Below, one piece after another: positions 36,891 to 46,451 of a DNA stretch of 46,619 bases (position 1 is its first letter; each line of letters opens with the position of its first letter). The DNA lies in contig JAKSIO010000015.1 of NCBI GenBank assembly GCA_024398785.1, forward strand, positions 1 to 46,619, read 5' to 3'. Origin of the DNA: Bacteroidaceae bacterium (GTDB lineage: Bacteria > Bacteroidota > Bacteroidia > Bacteroidales > Bacteroidaceae). The position numbers and the translations under genes are program-made. The notes beneath the pieces were generated by a model that ran no database searches, was not told where the DNA came from, and saw only the letters and a program-made list of their open reading frames with translations.

Positions 36891-37529
36891 TTGACAAAAA
36901 AAGAACTATATAAACAGTGCATAGCAATCCTGCAGACGGAGATTCCCAACCCGGAAACGGAATTGCATTTTGATTCTGTATTCCAGTTGTTGGTTGCCGT
37001 TATGCTCTCCGCGCAATGCACGGACAAGCGGGTCAACACAGTTACTCCTGCATTGTTCAAGGTATATCCCGATGCCAAATCCATGTCTGTTGCTTCTACA
37101 ACAGATCTATTGAAATATATCAGTTCCATATCGTATCCTAACGCAAAGGCGGAACACCTTTGCCAAATGTCAAGAATGCTGGTTATGGAATACGATGGAC
37201 AGGTTCCCTCTCAATTTGAAGAACTGATCAGACTTCCTGGGGTTGGCAGAAAAACCGCCAATGTAATAGAAGCTGTTGCGTATGGCAAAGGGGCTATGCC
37301 AGTAGATACTCATGTATTCCGCGTGAGCCACCGCATAGGACTGGTATCTGACAAATGCACCACACCGTTAAGTGTGGAACAGGAATTGGTAAAAAACATC
37401 CCCAACCATTTTTTAGGAACAGCACACCATCTGTTATTACTTCATGGCCGATATAAATGTACAGCCCGAACACCGAAATGTTCAGGCTGCGCACTTAACT
37501 CAATATGTAAATTTTACAGGAAACGCTGA
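36891..37529 (+). CDS. nth: Endonuclease III
   Basis: Nth is a DNA glycosylase/AP lyase that removes oxidised pyrimidines. The 212-aa product has the helix-hairpin-helix LPGVGRKTANVIEAVAYG with the catalytic Lys, VDTHVFRVSHRIGL with the catalytic Asp, and the iron-sulfur ligands C-x6-C-x2-C-x5-C in CTARTPKCSGCALNSIC. I choose the TTG at 36891 (protein M-TKKELYKQC), 1 nt after the pheS stop, because it matches the family N-terminus. A GTG at 36867 would add eight residues and overlap pheS. The stop abuts the convergent flavoprotein gene with no gap. Confidence 0.9.
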   Translation: MTKKELYKQCIAILQTEIPNPETELHFDSVFQLLVAVMLSAQCTDKRVNTVTPALFKVYPDAKSMSVASTTDLLKYISSISYPNAKAEHLCQMSRMLVMEYDGQVPSQFEELIRLPGVGRKTANVIEAVAYGKGAMPVDTHVFRVSHRIGLVSDKCTTPLSVEQELVKNIPNHFLGTAHHLLLLHGRYKCTARTPKCSGCALNSICKFYRKR

Positions 37530-39320
37530 TTATTTTCCACTTGCAGCGTTACGTCCCGCAATACGACCGAATACAACAATCTCAGAAAGAGCGTTACCGC
37601 CAAGACGGTTTGTTCCATGAATACCGCCAGTAACCTCACCGGCAGCATATAAACCAGGTATGGCATTGCCGTCCTTGTCAAGAACATGGGTTTCTGTATC
37701 TATTCTTAGACCGCCCATTGTATGGTGAACTGCAGGTTTACGCAATTGTGCAGTATATGGAGGTTCAATCTTTGACAGGAACAGATCACGTCCGAACTTA
37801 TCCGGTTTTGTTGAAAGATAGCGCTTGTTATAATCTGCAATGGCTGCTTTCAGATTCTTTACCGGAACACCCATACCTTCTGCCAGTCCTTCAATAGTCT
37901 GGGCAGTTACCGTATTATCGGACTTATGGAAAATAATAGAAGCATCGCCGTTCTCTGAATCACCTCCGCCAAAGCCGTTCGCTCCGCCAAAGCCGGGACC
38001 GAAACCACGGAATCCACCGACAACTATCCACATTACACCGTCTGTCTGGGCAAGAGTTCCGTGACTCATTTCGTCACGGCGTCCGGCCTCGTTTACAAAA
38101 CGGTTTCCCTCCTTGTTTATAAAGATTCCGTTACCGGAAGCGCCGGCAATATTGCCAAGACGACCGGTTTCGGGATCAGCATGAGGCAACAGCTGGATAT
38201 TACCCATCTGCACCAGGTCAGCACCAACCTTCTCGGCCATAACAATACCGTCTCCGGTAATTGCAGGAGAGTTTGTTGATTTTACACTTTCACCAAGGTC
38301 TTCCCACTGCTCATTATATTTCTGACGCATTGCAACATTCTGGCCAAAACCGCCTGTTGCAATAACAACGCCTTTATTTGCCATTAGAGTAATATCATTG
38401 CCGGCATCGTCTGAACATTTGACACCAACAATACGGCCATTCTTTTCAACAAGATCCAAAGCCTTTGTTGAAAGCATCAGTTCAATATTTTCATTACTCT
38501 CAAAATATTTTCCGTATGCAACAAAATAGCCGTTGGCACCACCTTGAACACCATATCCGCGATTTCCTAAACTGCCGGGAACTGAACTCGGAGTACGACC
38601 AAACTTCATTCCGATACTTTCCTGCCACTCAAGAGCATCCCAGGCCTGACTGGTAAGAATACGTATAAGAGCTGTATCACCCTGGTAATCACCTCCTGAA
38701 ACGGTTTGTTGAAAGAATTTTTCCTGTGAATCGTTATTTGCAATAGCTTGAGCAGAACCGTCCTTCACTGCATTCTGAATACCTCCTGCAAGAATAGTAT
38801 TACCACCCATAGCGGCCATTTTGTCAATAATGATAACACTGGCTCCGCACTGATGAGCCTGAACAGCTGCAGCACAACCTGCACCACCCGCACCAATTAC
38901 AACAACATCGGCTGTCTTTTTTATTTTCTTTCCCTTGACCTTACGTTCTACACTTTTTGTAAAGTAAGACATATCAGCACCGGTCTGTTCCAAAGCCTTG
39001 GTAACAGCTTCAATCAGAGCATTACTGGTAACTGTAGCACCGGAAACAGCATCAACATCAACAGACTGATTGTCAAGAATAGATGGTATAACTTTTGAAA
39101 ATGCCGGATTACTTACACCAGGAGTTTCGGAATGACTCTTTACAGAAACACTTTCAATTTTGTTTTTTGAAACTGTCACGTCAAGAATAATCTGTCCGTT
39201 ATGGCCTTTTGCTTGTCCTGTATATGTACCGGGTGTCATTTCAACACTTGTACAAGAGACCAAAGCTGCACAAATAAGTGCGCTGCATAATCTAAAGAAA
39301 CATTTCATTTTACAATACAT
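37530..39320 (-). CDS. FMN/FAD-binding lipoprotein reductase (fumarate/urocanate reductase family)
   Basis: The 596-aa product starts with a lipoprotein signal (Cys23 in ALVSC). An FMN-binding domain (about 30-112) has SGATVT (93-98) for covalent flavin attachment to Thr98. The rest is a FAD_binding_2 / flavocytochrome c-type domain with GAGGAG at 143-148. Catalytic residues of periplasmic fumarate reductases are kept: R415 in NEAGRRDE, H532/H533 in VHHTMGG, R572 in GTNRLGGN. The fumarate-binding Q-x-H-P motif reads QLLPH, and there is a Gly/Phe-rich insert at 435-454. No haem domain is present. It likely reduces an unsaturated acid other than fumarate on the periplasmic side. An alternative start is 39308. 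Confidence 0.83.
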   Translation of the reverse strand: MYCKMKCFFRLCSALICAALVSCTSVEMTPGTYTGQAKGHNGQIILDVTVSKNKIESVSVKSHSETPGVSNPAFSKVIPSILDNQSVDVDAVSGATVTSNALIEAVTKALEQTGADMSYFTKSVERKVKGKKIKKTADVVVIGAGGAGCAAAVQAHQCGASVIIIDKMAAMGGNTILAGGIQNAVKDGSAQAIANNDSQEKFFQQTVSGGDYQGDTALIRILTSQAWDALEWQESIGMKFGRTPSSVPGSLGNRGYGVQGGANGYFVAYGKYFESNENIELMLSTKALDLVEKNGRIVGVKCSDDAGNDITLMANKGVVIATGGFGQNVAMRQKYNEQWEDLGESVKSTNSPAITGDGIVMAEKVGADLVQMGNIQLLPHADPETGRLGNIAGASGNGIFINKEGNRFVNEAGRRDEMSHGTLAQTDGVMWIVVGGFRGFGPGFGGANGFGGGDSENGDASIIFHKSDNTVTAQTIEGLAEGMGVPVKNLKAAIADYNKRYLSTKPDKFGRDLFLSKIEPPYTAQLRKPAVHHTMGGLRIDTETHVLDKDGNAIPGLYAAGEVTGGIHGTNRLGGNALSEIVVFGRIAGRNAASGK

Positions 39321-39337
39321 TAATTATTTCACAAAAA

Positions 39338-39865
39338 TCAATTGGCTACATAACTCCATGTCCCATCGGCATTATCAGAATAGATCTCATCCAACACAGT
39401 ATTGTCATCAGGATCTATATACTTGATTGAAATGGAAAAATCAGCTTGGCATGACAGAGATCTTTCCTCAGATGAAAGATTCAATTTCTTTATATATGTG
39501 TTCAACTCATCCGTGACATCGTCCAGTGCTTCCTCCAAATCCTTTATTTCGGTAGACAATGAATTTATTACGTATTCACTCAGAGACTTGTTGGAATAGG
39601 AATCAATATCGTCAGGAGCAATGTCAACTCTTACATAAAATTCAGTTGTAAACTCTGACAGTGATTTGAAAACCGAATCGGTGTGCTCATACAGAAGCAC
39701 CAGATTACGATGTTCCACAAACGTATTCGGGAAAATTCTGGAAACAACCGGTTCCAACTGATAACACCTTTCATATCTTCCTGACGGTTCAGACTCTTTG
39801 GTACATGAAATTGCTGTAAACAGCACAACACACATGACCAGCATTAATCTATTCACAAATTTCAT
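39338..39865 (-). CDS. Lipoprotein of unknown function
   Basis: The 175-aa product has a lipoprotein signal (MKFVNRLMLVMCVVLFTAISC, Cys21). A mixed domain follows with a charged helical stretch in the middle (SLSTEIKDLEEALDDVTDEL) and a beta ending (ISIKYIDPDDNTVLDEIY). I do not recognise a family. The open frame extends to 39919, but the lipobox sets the start at 39865. It lies upstream of and in line with the flavoprotein gene (17 nt), so it could be its periplasmic partner. Confidence 0.7.
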   Translation of the reverse strand: MKFVNRLMLVMCVVLFTAISCTKESEPSGRYERCYQLEPVVSRIFPNTFVEHRNLVLLYEHTDSVFKSLSEFTTEFYVRVDIAPDDIDSYSNKSLSEYVINSLSTEIKDLEEALDDVTDELNTYIKKLNLSSEERSLSCQADFSISIKYIDPDDNTVLDEIYSDNADGTWSYVAN

Positions 39866-39949
39866 AACAGAACGTTTTTCTTTTTTGTAAAAGTAGTAAA
39901 GAATATCTAAAAAAAACATCTATCACTATTATTTTTTACATTTTTGAAG

Positions 39950-39957
39950 TAACTTTG
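39950..39957 (+). promoter_or_regulatory. -7 box of pgk
   Basis: TAACTTTG, 39 nt before the pgk ATG at 39997. The -33 is weak. Confidence 0.55.
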
Positions 39958-39996
39958 CATTTGAAATTTGGTAGTAATATTTATCAACAAAATAAA

Positions 39997-41271
39997 ATGG
40001 CAACAATCAGTAATTTTAACTTTGCCGGCAAAAAGGCAATTGTACGCGTGGACTTCAATGTTCCACTCGATGAGAATGGTAAAATAACAGACGATACCCG
40101 TATCCGCGGTGCTCTGCCAACACTCAAAAAGATTCTTGCAGACGGCGGTTCACTTATCATCATGTCTCACATGGGCAAACCGAAAGGCAAGGTTAATGCA
40201 AAATTATCTCTTGGCCAGATTGTAGATGCAGTTTCTGCTGCTCTTGGCACAAAAGTTCAGTTTGCATCTGATTGTGCAAAGGCAAAAGCTCAGGCCGATG
40301 CCCTCAAACCAGGAGAAGTTCTTATGCTTGAAAACCTTCGTTTCTATGCAGAAGAAGAAGGCAAACCAGTAGGTATTGACAAAGAAGATCCAAAATACGA
40401 TGAGGCGAAGAAAGCAATGAAAGCTGCTCAGAAAGAGTTTGCAAAGACACTTGCTTCATACGCAGACTGCTATGTTATGGACGCATTCGGTACAGCACAC
40501 CGCAAACATGCTTCTACAGCAGTTATCGCAGACTACTTCGATGCCGACAACAAGATGCTTGGTCTCCTTATGGAGAAAGAAGTCAATGCAGTTGACAATG
40601 TTCTCAACAACATACAGCGTCCGTTCGTTGCTGTAATGGGTGGTTCAAAGGTATCTTCTAAGATTGGTATCATCGAGAACCTGCTGGGTAAGGTTGACAA
40701 ACTGATTCTTTGCGGCGGTATGACATACACATTCACAAAGGCTCACGGTGGCGAAATCGGTGGTTCAATTGTAGAACTTGACAAACTTGACGTAGCTCTT
40801 GACGTTGAGAAAAAAGCAAAAGAGAACGGAGTTGAACTTGTACTTGGCAACGATTCTGTATGCAGCAACGGTTACGATTTCGGTACATTCAGCGTTAAAG
40901 AAGGTGCAAAGATTGAGGTATTCAAATCTTCAGAAATTCCTGCAGAATTTGAAGGTCTTGATGCAGGTCCTGAAAGCCGCAAGAAATTTGCTGCTGCAAT
41001 CAAAGGTGCCAAGACAATTCTGTGGAATGGTCCTGCAGGTTGCTTTGAATGCGATGATTTCTGTGCAGGTAGCCGCGCTGTAGGTGAGGCTATTGCAGAA
41101 GCCACAAAAGAAGGTGCTTTCTCACTTATCGGTGGTGGTGACTCTGTAGCATGTTGTACAAAATTCGGTCTTACAGACAAAGTATCTTACATTTCTACAG
41201 GTGGTGGTGCTCTTCTCGAGGCTATCGAAGGTAAAGTTCTTCCTGGTGTTGCAGCTATCAAGGGCGAATAA
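39997..41271 (+). CDS. pgk: Phosphoglycerate kinase
   Basis: Pgk transfers phosphate from 1,3-bisphosphoglycerate to ADP in glycolysis. The 424-aa product starts [20 protein letters not shown] and has [33 protein letters not shown] and the C-terminal ATP-binding [14 protein letters not shown]. The frame extends to 39955, but the usual N-terminus and the promoter put the start at 39997. It is slightly longer than typical because of an insert around 125-145 ([20 protein letters not shown]). Codon use is strongly biased, as in gapA and fba. It is monocistronic. Confidence 0.97.
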   Translation: MATISNFNFAGKKAIVRVDFNVPLDENGKITDDTRIRGALPTLKKILADGGSLIIMSHMGKPKGKVNAKLSLGQIVDAVSAALGTKVQFASDCAKAKAQADALKPGEVLMLENLRFYAEEEGKPVGIDKEDPKYDEAKKAMKAAQKEFAKTLASYADCYVMDAFGTAHRKHASTAVIADYFDADNKMLGLLMEKEVNAVDNVLNNIQRPFVAVMGGSKVSSKIGIIENLLGKVDKLILCGGMTYTFTKAHGGEIGGSIVELDKLDVALDVEKKAKENGVELVLGNDSVCSNGYDFGTFSVKEGAKIEVFKSSEIPAEFEGLDAGPESRKKFAAAIKGAKTILWNGPAGCFECDDFCAGSRAVGEAIAEATKEGAFSLIGGGDSVACCTKFGLTDKVSYISTGGGALLEAIEGKVLPGVAAIKGE

Positions 41272-41294
41272 TCCGATATAATTATCACTCTATA

Positions 41295-41340
41295 AAACGG
41301 GAGCGGAAATTGTTTTTCTGCTCCCGTTTATTTATTTTTG
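41295..41340 (+). terminator. Terminator of pgk
   Basis: AAACGGGAGC/GCTCCCGTTT stem, extended by GGAAA/TTTTC in the loop, followed by TTATTTATTTTTG. Its T tract contains the -7 box of the next gene. Confidence 0.88.
41333..41340 (+). promoter_or_regulatory. -7 box of the TPR-protein gene
   Basis: TATTTTTG, 7 nt before the ATG at 41348. If used, the message would be almost leaderless. Confidence 0.4.
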
Positions 41341-41347
41341 TGCCGAT

Positions 41348-43477
41348 ATGAACAAGACACTATTCCTAATAGAGCAAAGCCGCATTTCTGATGCGCTGAA
41401 AGCATTAAAAGCAGATGCTGATCTTGTAACATCCCATAATGCGTGGAATATTCAGAATAAGTTGCAGCAGTTGCAGCAATCATATAACTACATGTTGCAA
41501 TATTTTGAACAAGGTGTTACTGACGAACAGCGTCCAACTGTATATAAAAGCATACAACGTCAGGCAATCCTTTTGAACGAACAGATATGTTACGAACAAA
41601 GGTTGTCAATCAGTACCATAGAAAAAGACAATACCGCAGTAAATCAGGATCTGATACAGCTTGCAACAAAATTGGAATTAATCCAAGGCGACAATCAGGA
41701 ACACCAGAACTGCACCAATGTCTTATTCAACAAGATATGGAGAATATCAGGTCTATGGACAACGCAAGAATTCAATACCATATCACAATTACTTTCAGGT
41801 GACACTATCTGCAAAAATGACAAACTGATTATACTTTCGGCAATAACACTTGCTGTACTGGAACAGTTTGACAATCTGAAATACAATATCATCATTTCAA
41901 TGCTGGCCAGCGACATTTGGGAAATACAGGCCCGGGCCGCAGTAGGCACTGTCCTGATTGCTTTCAGAAAAAAGCACATACTTTCTTATTTTCCAGAAAT
42001 CAGTTCTCAGTTAAGTTTATTAAGCGACAACGCAGACATATGTTCCATTCTATGCAGTACATGGTTCAATTTAATACGCACCATAGAAGTTAAAGATATT
42101 GAGGATACAATGATTCAGGATATTCTACCCTCCATTGTCAAGCAATCACAACAGACATTAGACGAAAGCGATGACTTGAATCCGGATTGGGAAAAACTCA
42201 GCTCAGACTCAAATTTACAGAATTCTATTGAACAACTCAATAAACTCCAGGAAGAAGGCGCAGATGTTTACATCAGCACATTCCGTCCGTTAATGAACAT
42301 ACCGTTTTTTTACAAAACAATAAATTGTCTGCGTCCGTTCGACATCAACCTGCCGGAAGTTGCAACTGCAATAAATAAGATCTCCAGCGGGAAAAAGACA
42401 TTAGTCCAACTCCTGGAAAAGAGTTTTATGATGTGCGATGCCGACAAATACGCCTTGTGTTTTACACTTGCAAGCATAAATTCGGACCAGATTTCATTAT
42501 TTACAAGCCAGCTTGAGGAACAAAATGAAATTGTCAACAGTTCATTCAAATCAAAACTTGATTCCATGAGCAGTGTTGCACTTACCGAGTCAGCATCAAG
42601 ATTATATATCCAGAATTGGTATAGATTATTCACCATACACTGGAAAAACCATTCAGACCAGACTGACAACAACATTTTTGACGGTAACGACTGGTTTGAA
42701 ACAGACACCATTCTTAGTCCGATACTCACCAACAATAACCTTTCAAATAAAATCCTGGATTTTTATATAAGAAAAGGTTATTATGACTTTGCATACCTGC
42801 AATGCCAGTCAATTATTTCACAATTTGACAAATCTTCCTTAAACTATAAGTTTTATCAGAAATTCGGATTTGTAACGGAACATAGAAAAAGTAACGACAC
42901 AAATAAATGGGAAGACGCAGCAGATTTATATAACAGAGCTGATTTACTGAAACCCGGGCAGATCTGGACATGGAAACACTTGGCCAACGCATATCAACAT
43001 CTTGACATGTGGAGCAAAGCAGCTGAATATTGGGAATGCATTCTCAACGAGCAGCAGGATGACATCGACATTTTATGCAAAACAGCCCATGCATACTTTA
43101 TGATAGGGGAAAATGACAAAGCTCTATCATTGTTTTACAAAGCATACTACATTAATCCGGACTCTTCTGACATTGTAATTCAAATTGCCATTATACTTAC
43201 AATTCAGCATAAATCCGACACTGCAAATAAATATATTGAAAAGATAAATGCCACAAAACTATCATCAACCAACCTTATCAAATATGGTCATTTGCATTGG
43301 TTGAACGGTCATAACGCGCAAGCCATTAAAATTTACAGGCAAGCCAAACAGATTATTGAAAAAAACAAATATGACTGGAACAAGACATTTAATGACAATA
43401 TATCAATATTATTGCAACAAGGCATAGACAGCATAACTATCAACCTGTTGTCTGATGCAATAAACAATGAAGGGTGA
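41348..43477 (+). CDS. Large TPR-repeat protein, unknown function
   Basis: The 709-aa product has no signal peptide or membrane helix and is predicted almost all-helical. The last third (about 500-700) holds several TPR-like repeats: LLKPGQIWTWKHLANAYQHL, DMWSKAAEYWECILNEQ, ILCKTAHAYFMIGENDKAL and SLFYKAYYINPDSSDIVIQI. The N-terminal two thirds have no recognisable domain. The protein is rich in Asn, Ile and Lys and more AT-rich than neighbouring genes. TPR parts usually bind other proteins; no partner is evident. It ends at a hairpin and converges with the fimbrillin-like gene. Confidence 0.8.
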   Translation: MNKTLFLIEQSRISDALKALKADADLVTSHNAWNIQNKLQQLQQSYNYMLQYFEQGVTDEQRPTVYKSIQRQAILLNEQICYEQRLSISTIEKDNTAVNQDLIQLATKLELIQGDNQEHQNCTNVLFNKIWRISGLWTTQEFNTISQLLSGDTICKNDKLIILSAITLAVLEQFDNLKYNIIISMLASDIWEIQARAAVGTVLIAFRKKHILSYFPEISSQLSLLSDNADICSILCSTWFNLIRTIEVKDIEDTMIQDILPSIVKQSQQTLDESDDLNPDWEKLSSDSNLQNSIEQLNKLQEEGADVYISTFRPLMNIPFFYKTINCLRPFDINLPEVATAINKISSGKKTLVQLLEKSFMMCDADKYALCFTLASINSDQISLFTSQLEEQNEIVNSSFKSKLDSMSSVALTESASRLYIQNWYRLFTIHWKNHSDQTDNNIFDGNDWFETDTILSPILTNNNLSNKILDFYIRKGYYDFAYLQCQSIISQFDKSSLNYKFYQKFGFVTEHRKSNDTNKWEDAADLYNRADLLKPGQIWTWKHLANAYQHLDMWSKAAEYWECILNEQQDDIDILCKTAHAYFMIGENDKALSLFYKAYYINPDSSDIVIQIAIILTIQHKSDTANKYIEKINATKLSSTNLIKYGHLHWLNGHNAQAIKIYRQAKQIIEKNKYDWNKTFNDNISILLQQGIDSITINLLSDAINNEG

Positions 43478-43500
43478 CCTGCCAGGCCACCCCTCAGTAT
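43472..43500 (+). terminator. Probable terminator of the TPR-protein gene
   Basis: GGGTGACCT pairs with AGGCCACCC (one mismatch) and is followed by TATTTATTTG. The hairpin includes the stop codon of the gene. Confidence 0.5.
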
Positions 43501-43517
43501 TTATTTGAGTAGAATGT

Positions 43518-46343
43518 TTACTTTTCACGCATCATACGTACACATTCTCCATAATTCATGCTCAATGAGCTCAAATCATTTCCCTGTGCATTATCAACAA
43601 AGGTACAGCCTACCCAACCATAAAAGTTTATACAATATGCCATATCAAATCCGCTTGAAGTAGAGGACCAATATGTAGCATCAGTACCTTCTCCCTGATC
43701 ATGAGCAAATTCTTTATTCTGGGTAGTACCGTCAACATCATTTCTATGTCCGGTAGCAGGCAGCCATATTTTCTGTTGGCCTCCTTCATTAAAGAAATAC
43801 CGTCCCCACCATGACCCGTCAAAGTTATTGGCCTCACTATCCTGATGAGATTTATTATATTGGATAAGATACTCCAACGCACGTTGTGAAGCAACACAAT
43901 AACCAACAGGGCACGGATCATATATAGTTTTCAGAGTATTGTCAGCAATATTGGAACTCAAGTTCCACAACACCTGACTATTAGGTTTTCCTCCATAAAA
44001 CACTTCTGGATTCTTTATTAAATCAGCATATGTTCCACCACTGGTTTGAGCCGGGATATCAGCAATAAATCCTTCAGTATCATTATCACGGAATTTACGT
44101 TTTGTCATGGTTGCATACCATGCAGGGAACGGGTCTTTCCTACCCCATTGATAAAACATACCGAACCCGCGGTTAGGCAACTGATGTTCAGTCTGAAGAA
44201 TTCTAAATGTCTGAAAATTCTGCGGATTACCTTTCTGCTCAAACTTAAGAATAACCTCACGTTCTGGGAAAACAGTAAGACCTATATAAACCCAACCAAC
44301 ATTCACAGTTGACAAATCATAATAATTTCCATAATAAGAGAAGCGAACATCTCTGTCGGCAACCTTAAGAGAATCTGTAGATGTAGGACTGTTCGGGTCG
44401 TAATTTGTTACCCAAATATGCCAGGACCACATAATATCATTGCCGTTATATGCTGCAATAATTGCATTACCCTGACGTATTGTAGAACGTCCCACTTCAA
44501 ATGTCAGATATTTTTGCGGATTCTGTGCATCAAGAGATACATTTGTAACAAGACCTGCTACATCTTCCCACAAAAGTTCCACTCTTGTAATATTATTCGA
44601 TGCGCATATCCATGGGAGATTATAATATTTGTTTCCTTGATAATCGCGCAGAGAAGATCCCTTATAATCAACAAATTCGCCACTATTCCACGCAGAATAG
44701 TTCACATTGCCATTCTTATAGCCATTTCCATATACCATAGGAATGGAATAATATCCGGGAGCATCAACTACGTAGCAATTTGCAGTATTCTGCGGTTGAT
44801 AGTTGCTGATAGATTTTTTATTGTTTGTTGACAAGTCAATAGGGTCAGAACTTACACCTTTCTGAGCAGCAGCTTTAAGTAAATCATCTCTTACATGAGG
44901 CATCTCATATGGGATCTGCGCTGCAACATAAGCGCTAACAATATCAGCTAGACCATTCTGTCCCTTGGTTATTTTTGTACTTAACCAGTCACATTCTTCA
45001 AAGAAATGTTCACCACCATCTATTGAATAAGCAAGATTCCAATCAACATGTTTCTTGATTTCATGTCCGGTAGAGTTCTTGATAGTAACAAAACTATTAA
45101 CAACTATCTCAGTTGAATGACTGTTGTGGTCTACTATCAAAACACCGTCTTCAAAATCTTCAGTTTCAAGTTTCCATTCACTTTCAGGACTGATACCAAG
45201 ATTTATGACATAAGTTCTGATAGTGCCGGCAAGCCAGTCTGATCCAAGATCAGTAAATTCATACGTACCGACTTCGCGATAATTTCCTGCTCCATCAGTC
45301 TGGATTTCAGAAGAGAAATGAATTCTCAATGTAACTCCATCAAGGTTTTGAGGCAGAAGCATCAATGTTGAATCACCATCAAATATGATTGTTTGATCTG
45401 CATCCTGATATTCATTGACAGAATACACCGTAATATTTGTTTTACTATACGATGAGCGTTGTGAATAATCAAGAGCCCAAGTTTTGTTTTCAACGTCAAA
45501 AACACCTTTGTCAACAACATTACACAACTGTATACTATCAATAATATATTGATGTGAAGTTATTCCTGTCACAATTCTAACTGCTGTAAGGGCATGCTGG
45601 AACGGCAATTCAACCGCAGGCATACCACTTGATACATATGTATAGCCATCTGAGTTATCAGGTTTTCCAATTGCATACATAAGATCAACCTGATCAACAG
45701 GTTCCTGAGGCACTTTATAATCAAGAAGCAATGTCCCTTTGCCCTCTGTTACAGAAAGAGTGCTGTTCAACTTATCTCCATTAGCCAACACAAAATCCTT
45801 ATATGGTGCATAAGCATAAAACCTATGTTTCAAGCCCTTTTGAGTAGACCAGTAATGAGTATTGATGTCTTTCCATTTACCAGATGAATACACAACTTTC
45901 TGATCTCTGAAAAAATCAAATGAAAGTTCATTTTTCTTACTCCAGTCAGAATACAGAGAACCGAACACTCCAAAACTGCCAACATTATTCTTGATAAGTG
46001 CATCAGTTTCTATAGGAATAGACTTTGTTTCGGTTGAATTTGTTCCATTGAAAGAGTCTTGATCATTTTGCGTTTCAAAATAATACAGAGACAAAGTAGA
46101 ATCAACATTACCGTCTGCCGTCTGAGCAAAAGAAACCAGCTTAGATTCAGAATTATTTGCTACAGACTTAACATACTGAGTAGGTTTTGAGGGCACAAAA
46201 CGCAATATATCATCATAAAAGATTTCAGATACACCATTCCCATTATTTGTAAATTGAGCTTCATTTTCACAACTTGTCAAAGCAAGTAAAGCTACAATTA
46301 CAGTCAAAAGTCTGCTGCAGATATAATTTCTTCTACTACTCAT
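43518..46343 (-). CDS. Large fimbrillin-like surface lipoprotein
   Basis: The 941-aa product has a lipoprotein signal (lipobox LALTSC, Cys25). The first 380 residues resemble fimbrillin/Mfa-like proteins, which build fimbriae or coat the surface of Bacteroidales (for example YAYAPYKDFVLANGD, FQHALTAVRIVTG). The C-terminal part contains YDPCPVGYCVAS, YWSSTSSG and GECVRMM, the signature ending of fimbrillin-family and Fibrobacter-type major-domain proteins. The middle (about 400-720) is beta-rich and unassigned. An in-frame TTG at 46352 is discarded in favour of ATG 46343. At over 900 aa it is much longer than a simple fimbrial subunit. Confidence 0.78.
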   Translation of the reverse strand: MSSRRNYICSRLLTVIVALLALTSCENEAQFTNNGNGVSEIFYDDILRFVPSKPTQYVKSVANNSESKLVSFAQTADGNVDSTLSLYYFETQNDQDSFNGTNSTETKSIPIETDALIKNNVGSFGVFGSLYSDWSKKNELSFDFFRDQKVVYSSGKWKDINTHYWSTQKGLKHRFYAYAPYKDFVLANGDKLNSTLSVTEGKGTLLLDYKVPQEPVDQVDLMYAIGKPDNSDGYTYVSSGMPAVELPFQHALTAVRIVTGITSHQYIIDSIQLCNVVDKGVFDVENKTWALDYSQRSSYSKTNITVYSVNEYQDADQTIIFDGDSTLMLLPQNLDGVTLRIHFSSEIQTDGAGNYREVGTYEFTDLGSDWLAGTIRTYVINLGISPESEWKLETEDFEDGVLIVDHNSHSTEIVVNSFVTIKNSTGHEIKKHVDWNLAYSIDGGEHFFEECDWLSTKITKGQNGLADIVSAYVAAQIPYEMPHVRDDLLKAAAQKGVSSDPIDLSTNNKKSISNYQPQNTANCYVVDAPGYYSIPMVYGNGYKNGNVNYSAWNSGEFVDYKGSSLRDYQGNKYYNLPWICASNNITRVELLWEDVAGLVTNVSLDAQNPQKYLTFEVGRSTIRQGNAIIAAYNGNDIMWSWHIWVTNYDPNSPTSTDSLKVADRDVRFSYYGNYYDLSTVNVGWVYIGLTVFPEREVILKFEQKGNPQNFQTFRILQTEHQLPNRGFGMFYQWGRKDPFPAWYATMTKRKFRDNDTEGFIADIPAQTSGGTYADLIKNPEVFYGGKPNSQVLWNLSSNIADNTLKTIYDPCPVGYCVASQRALEYLIQYNKSHQDSEANNFDGSWWGRYFFNEGGQQKIWLPATGHRNDVDGTTQNKEFAHDQGEGTDATYWSSTSSGFDMAYCINFYGWVGCTFVDNAQGNDLSSLSMNYGECVRMMREK

Positions 46344-46408
46344 GAGTAACAAATTAGTGTTGAAACAAACCTATGTACACAATCAAACGCAATGTACAAA
46401 ATTATTTG

Positions 46409-46416
46409 CAAAGTTA
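46409..46416 (-). promoter_or_regulatory. -7 box of the fimbrillin-like gene
   Basis: TAACTTTG on minus, 65 nt before the ATG. A second match, TAATTTTG, lies at 46397-46404. Neither has a good -33. Confidence 0.4.
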
Positions 46417-46451
46417 ATGAATATATTTCAATTACAGTAATTGTGGAACAA

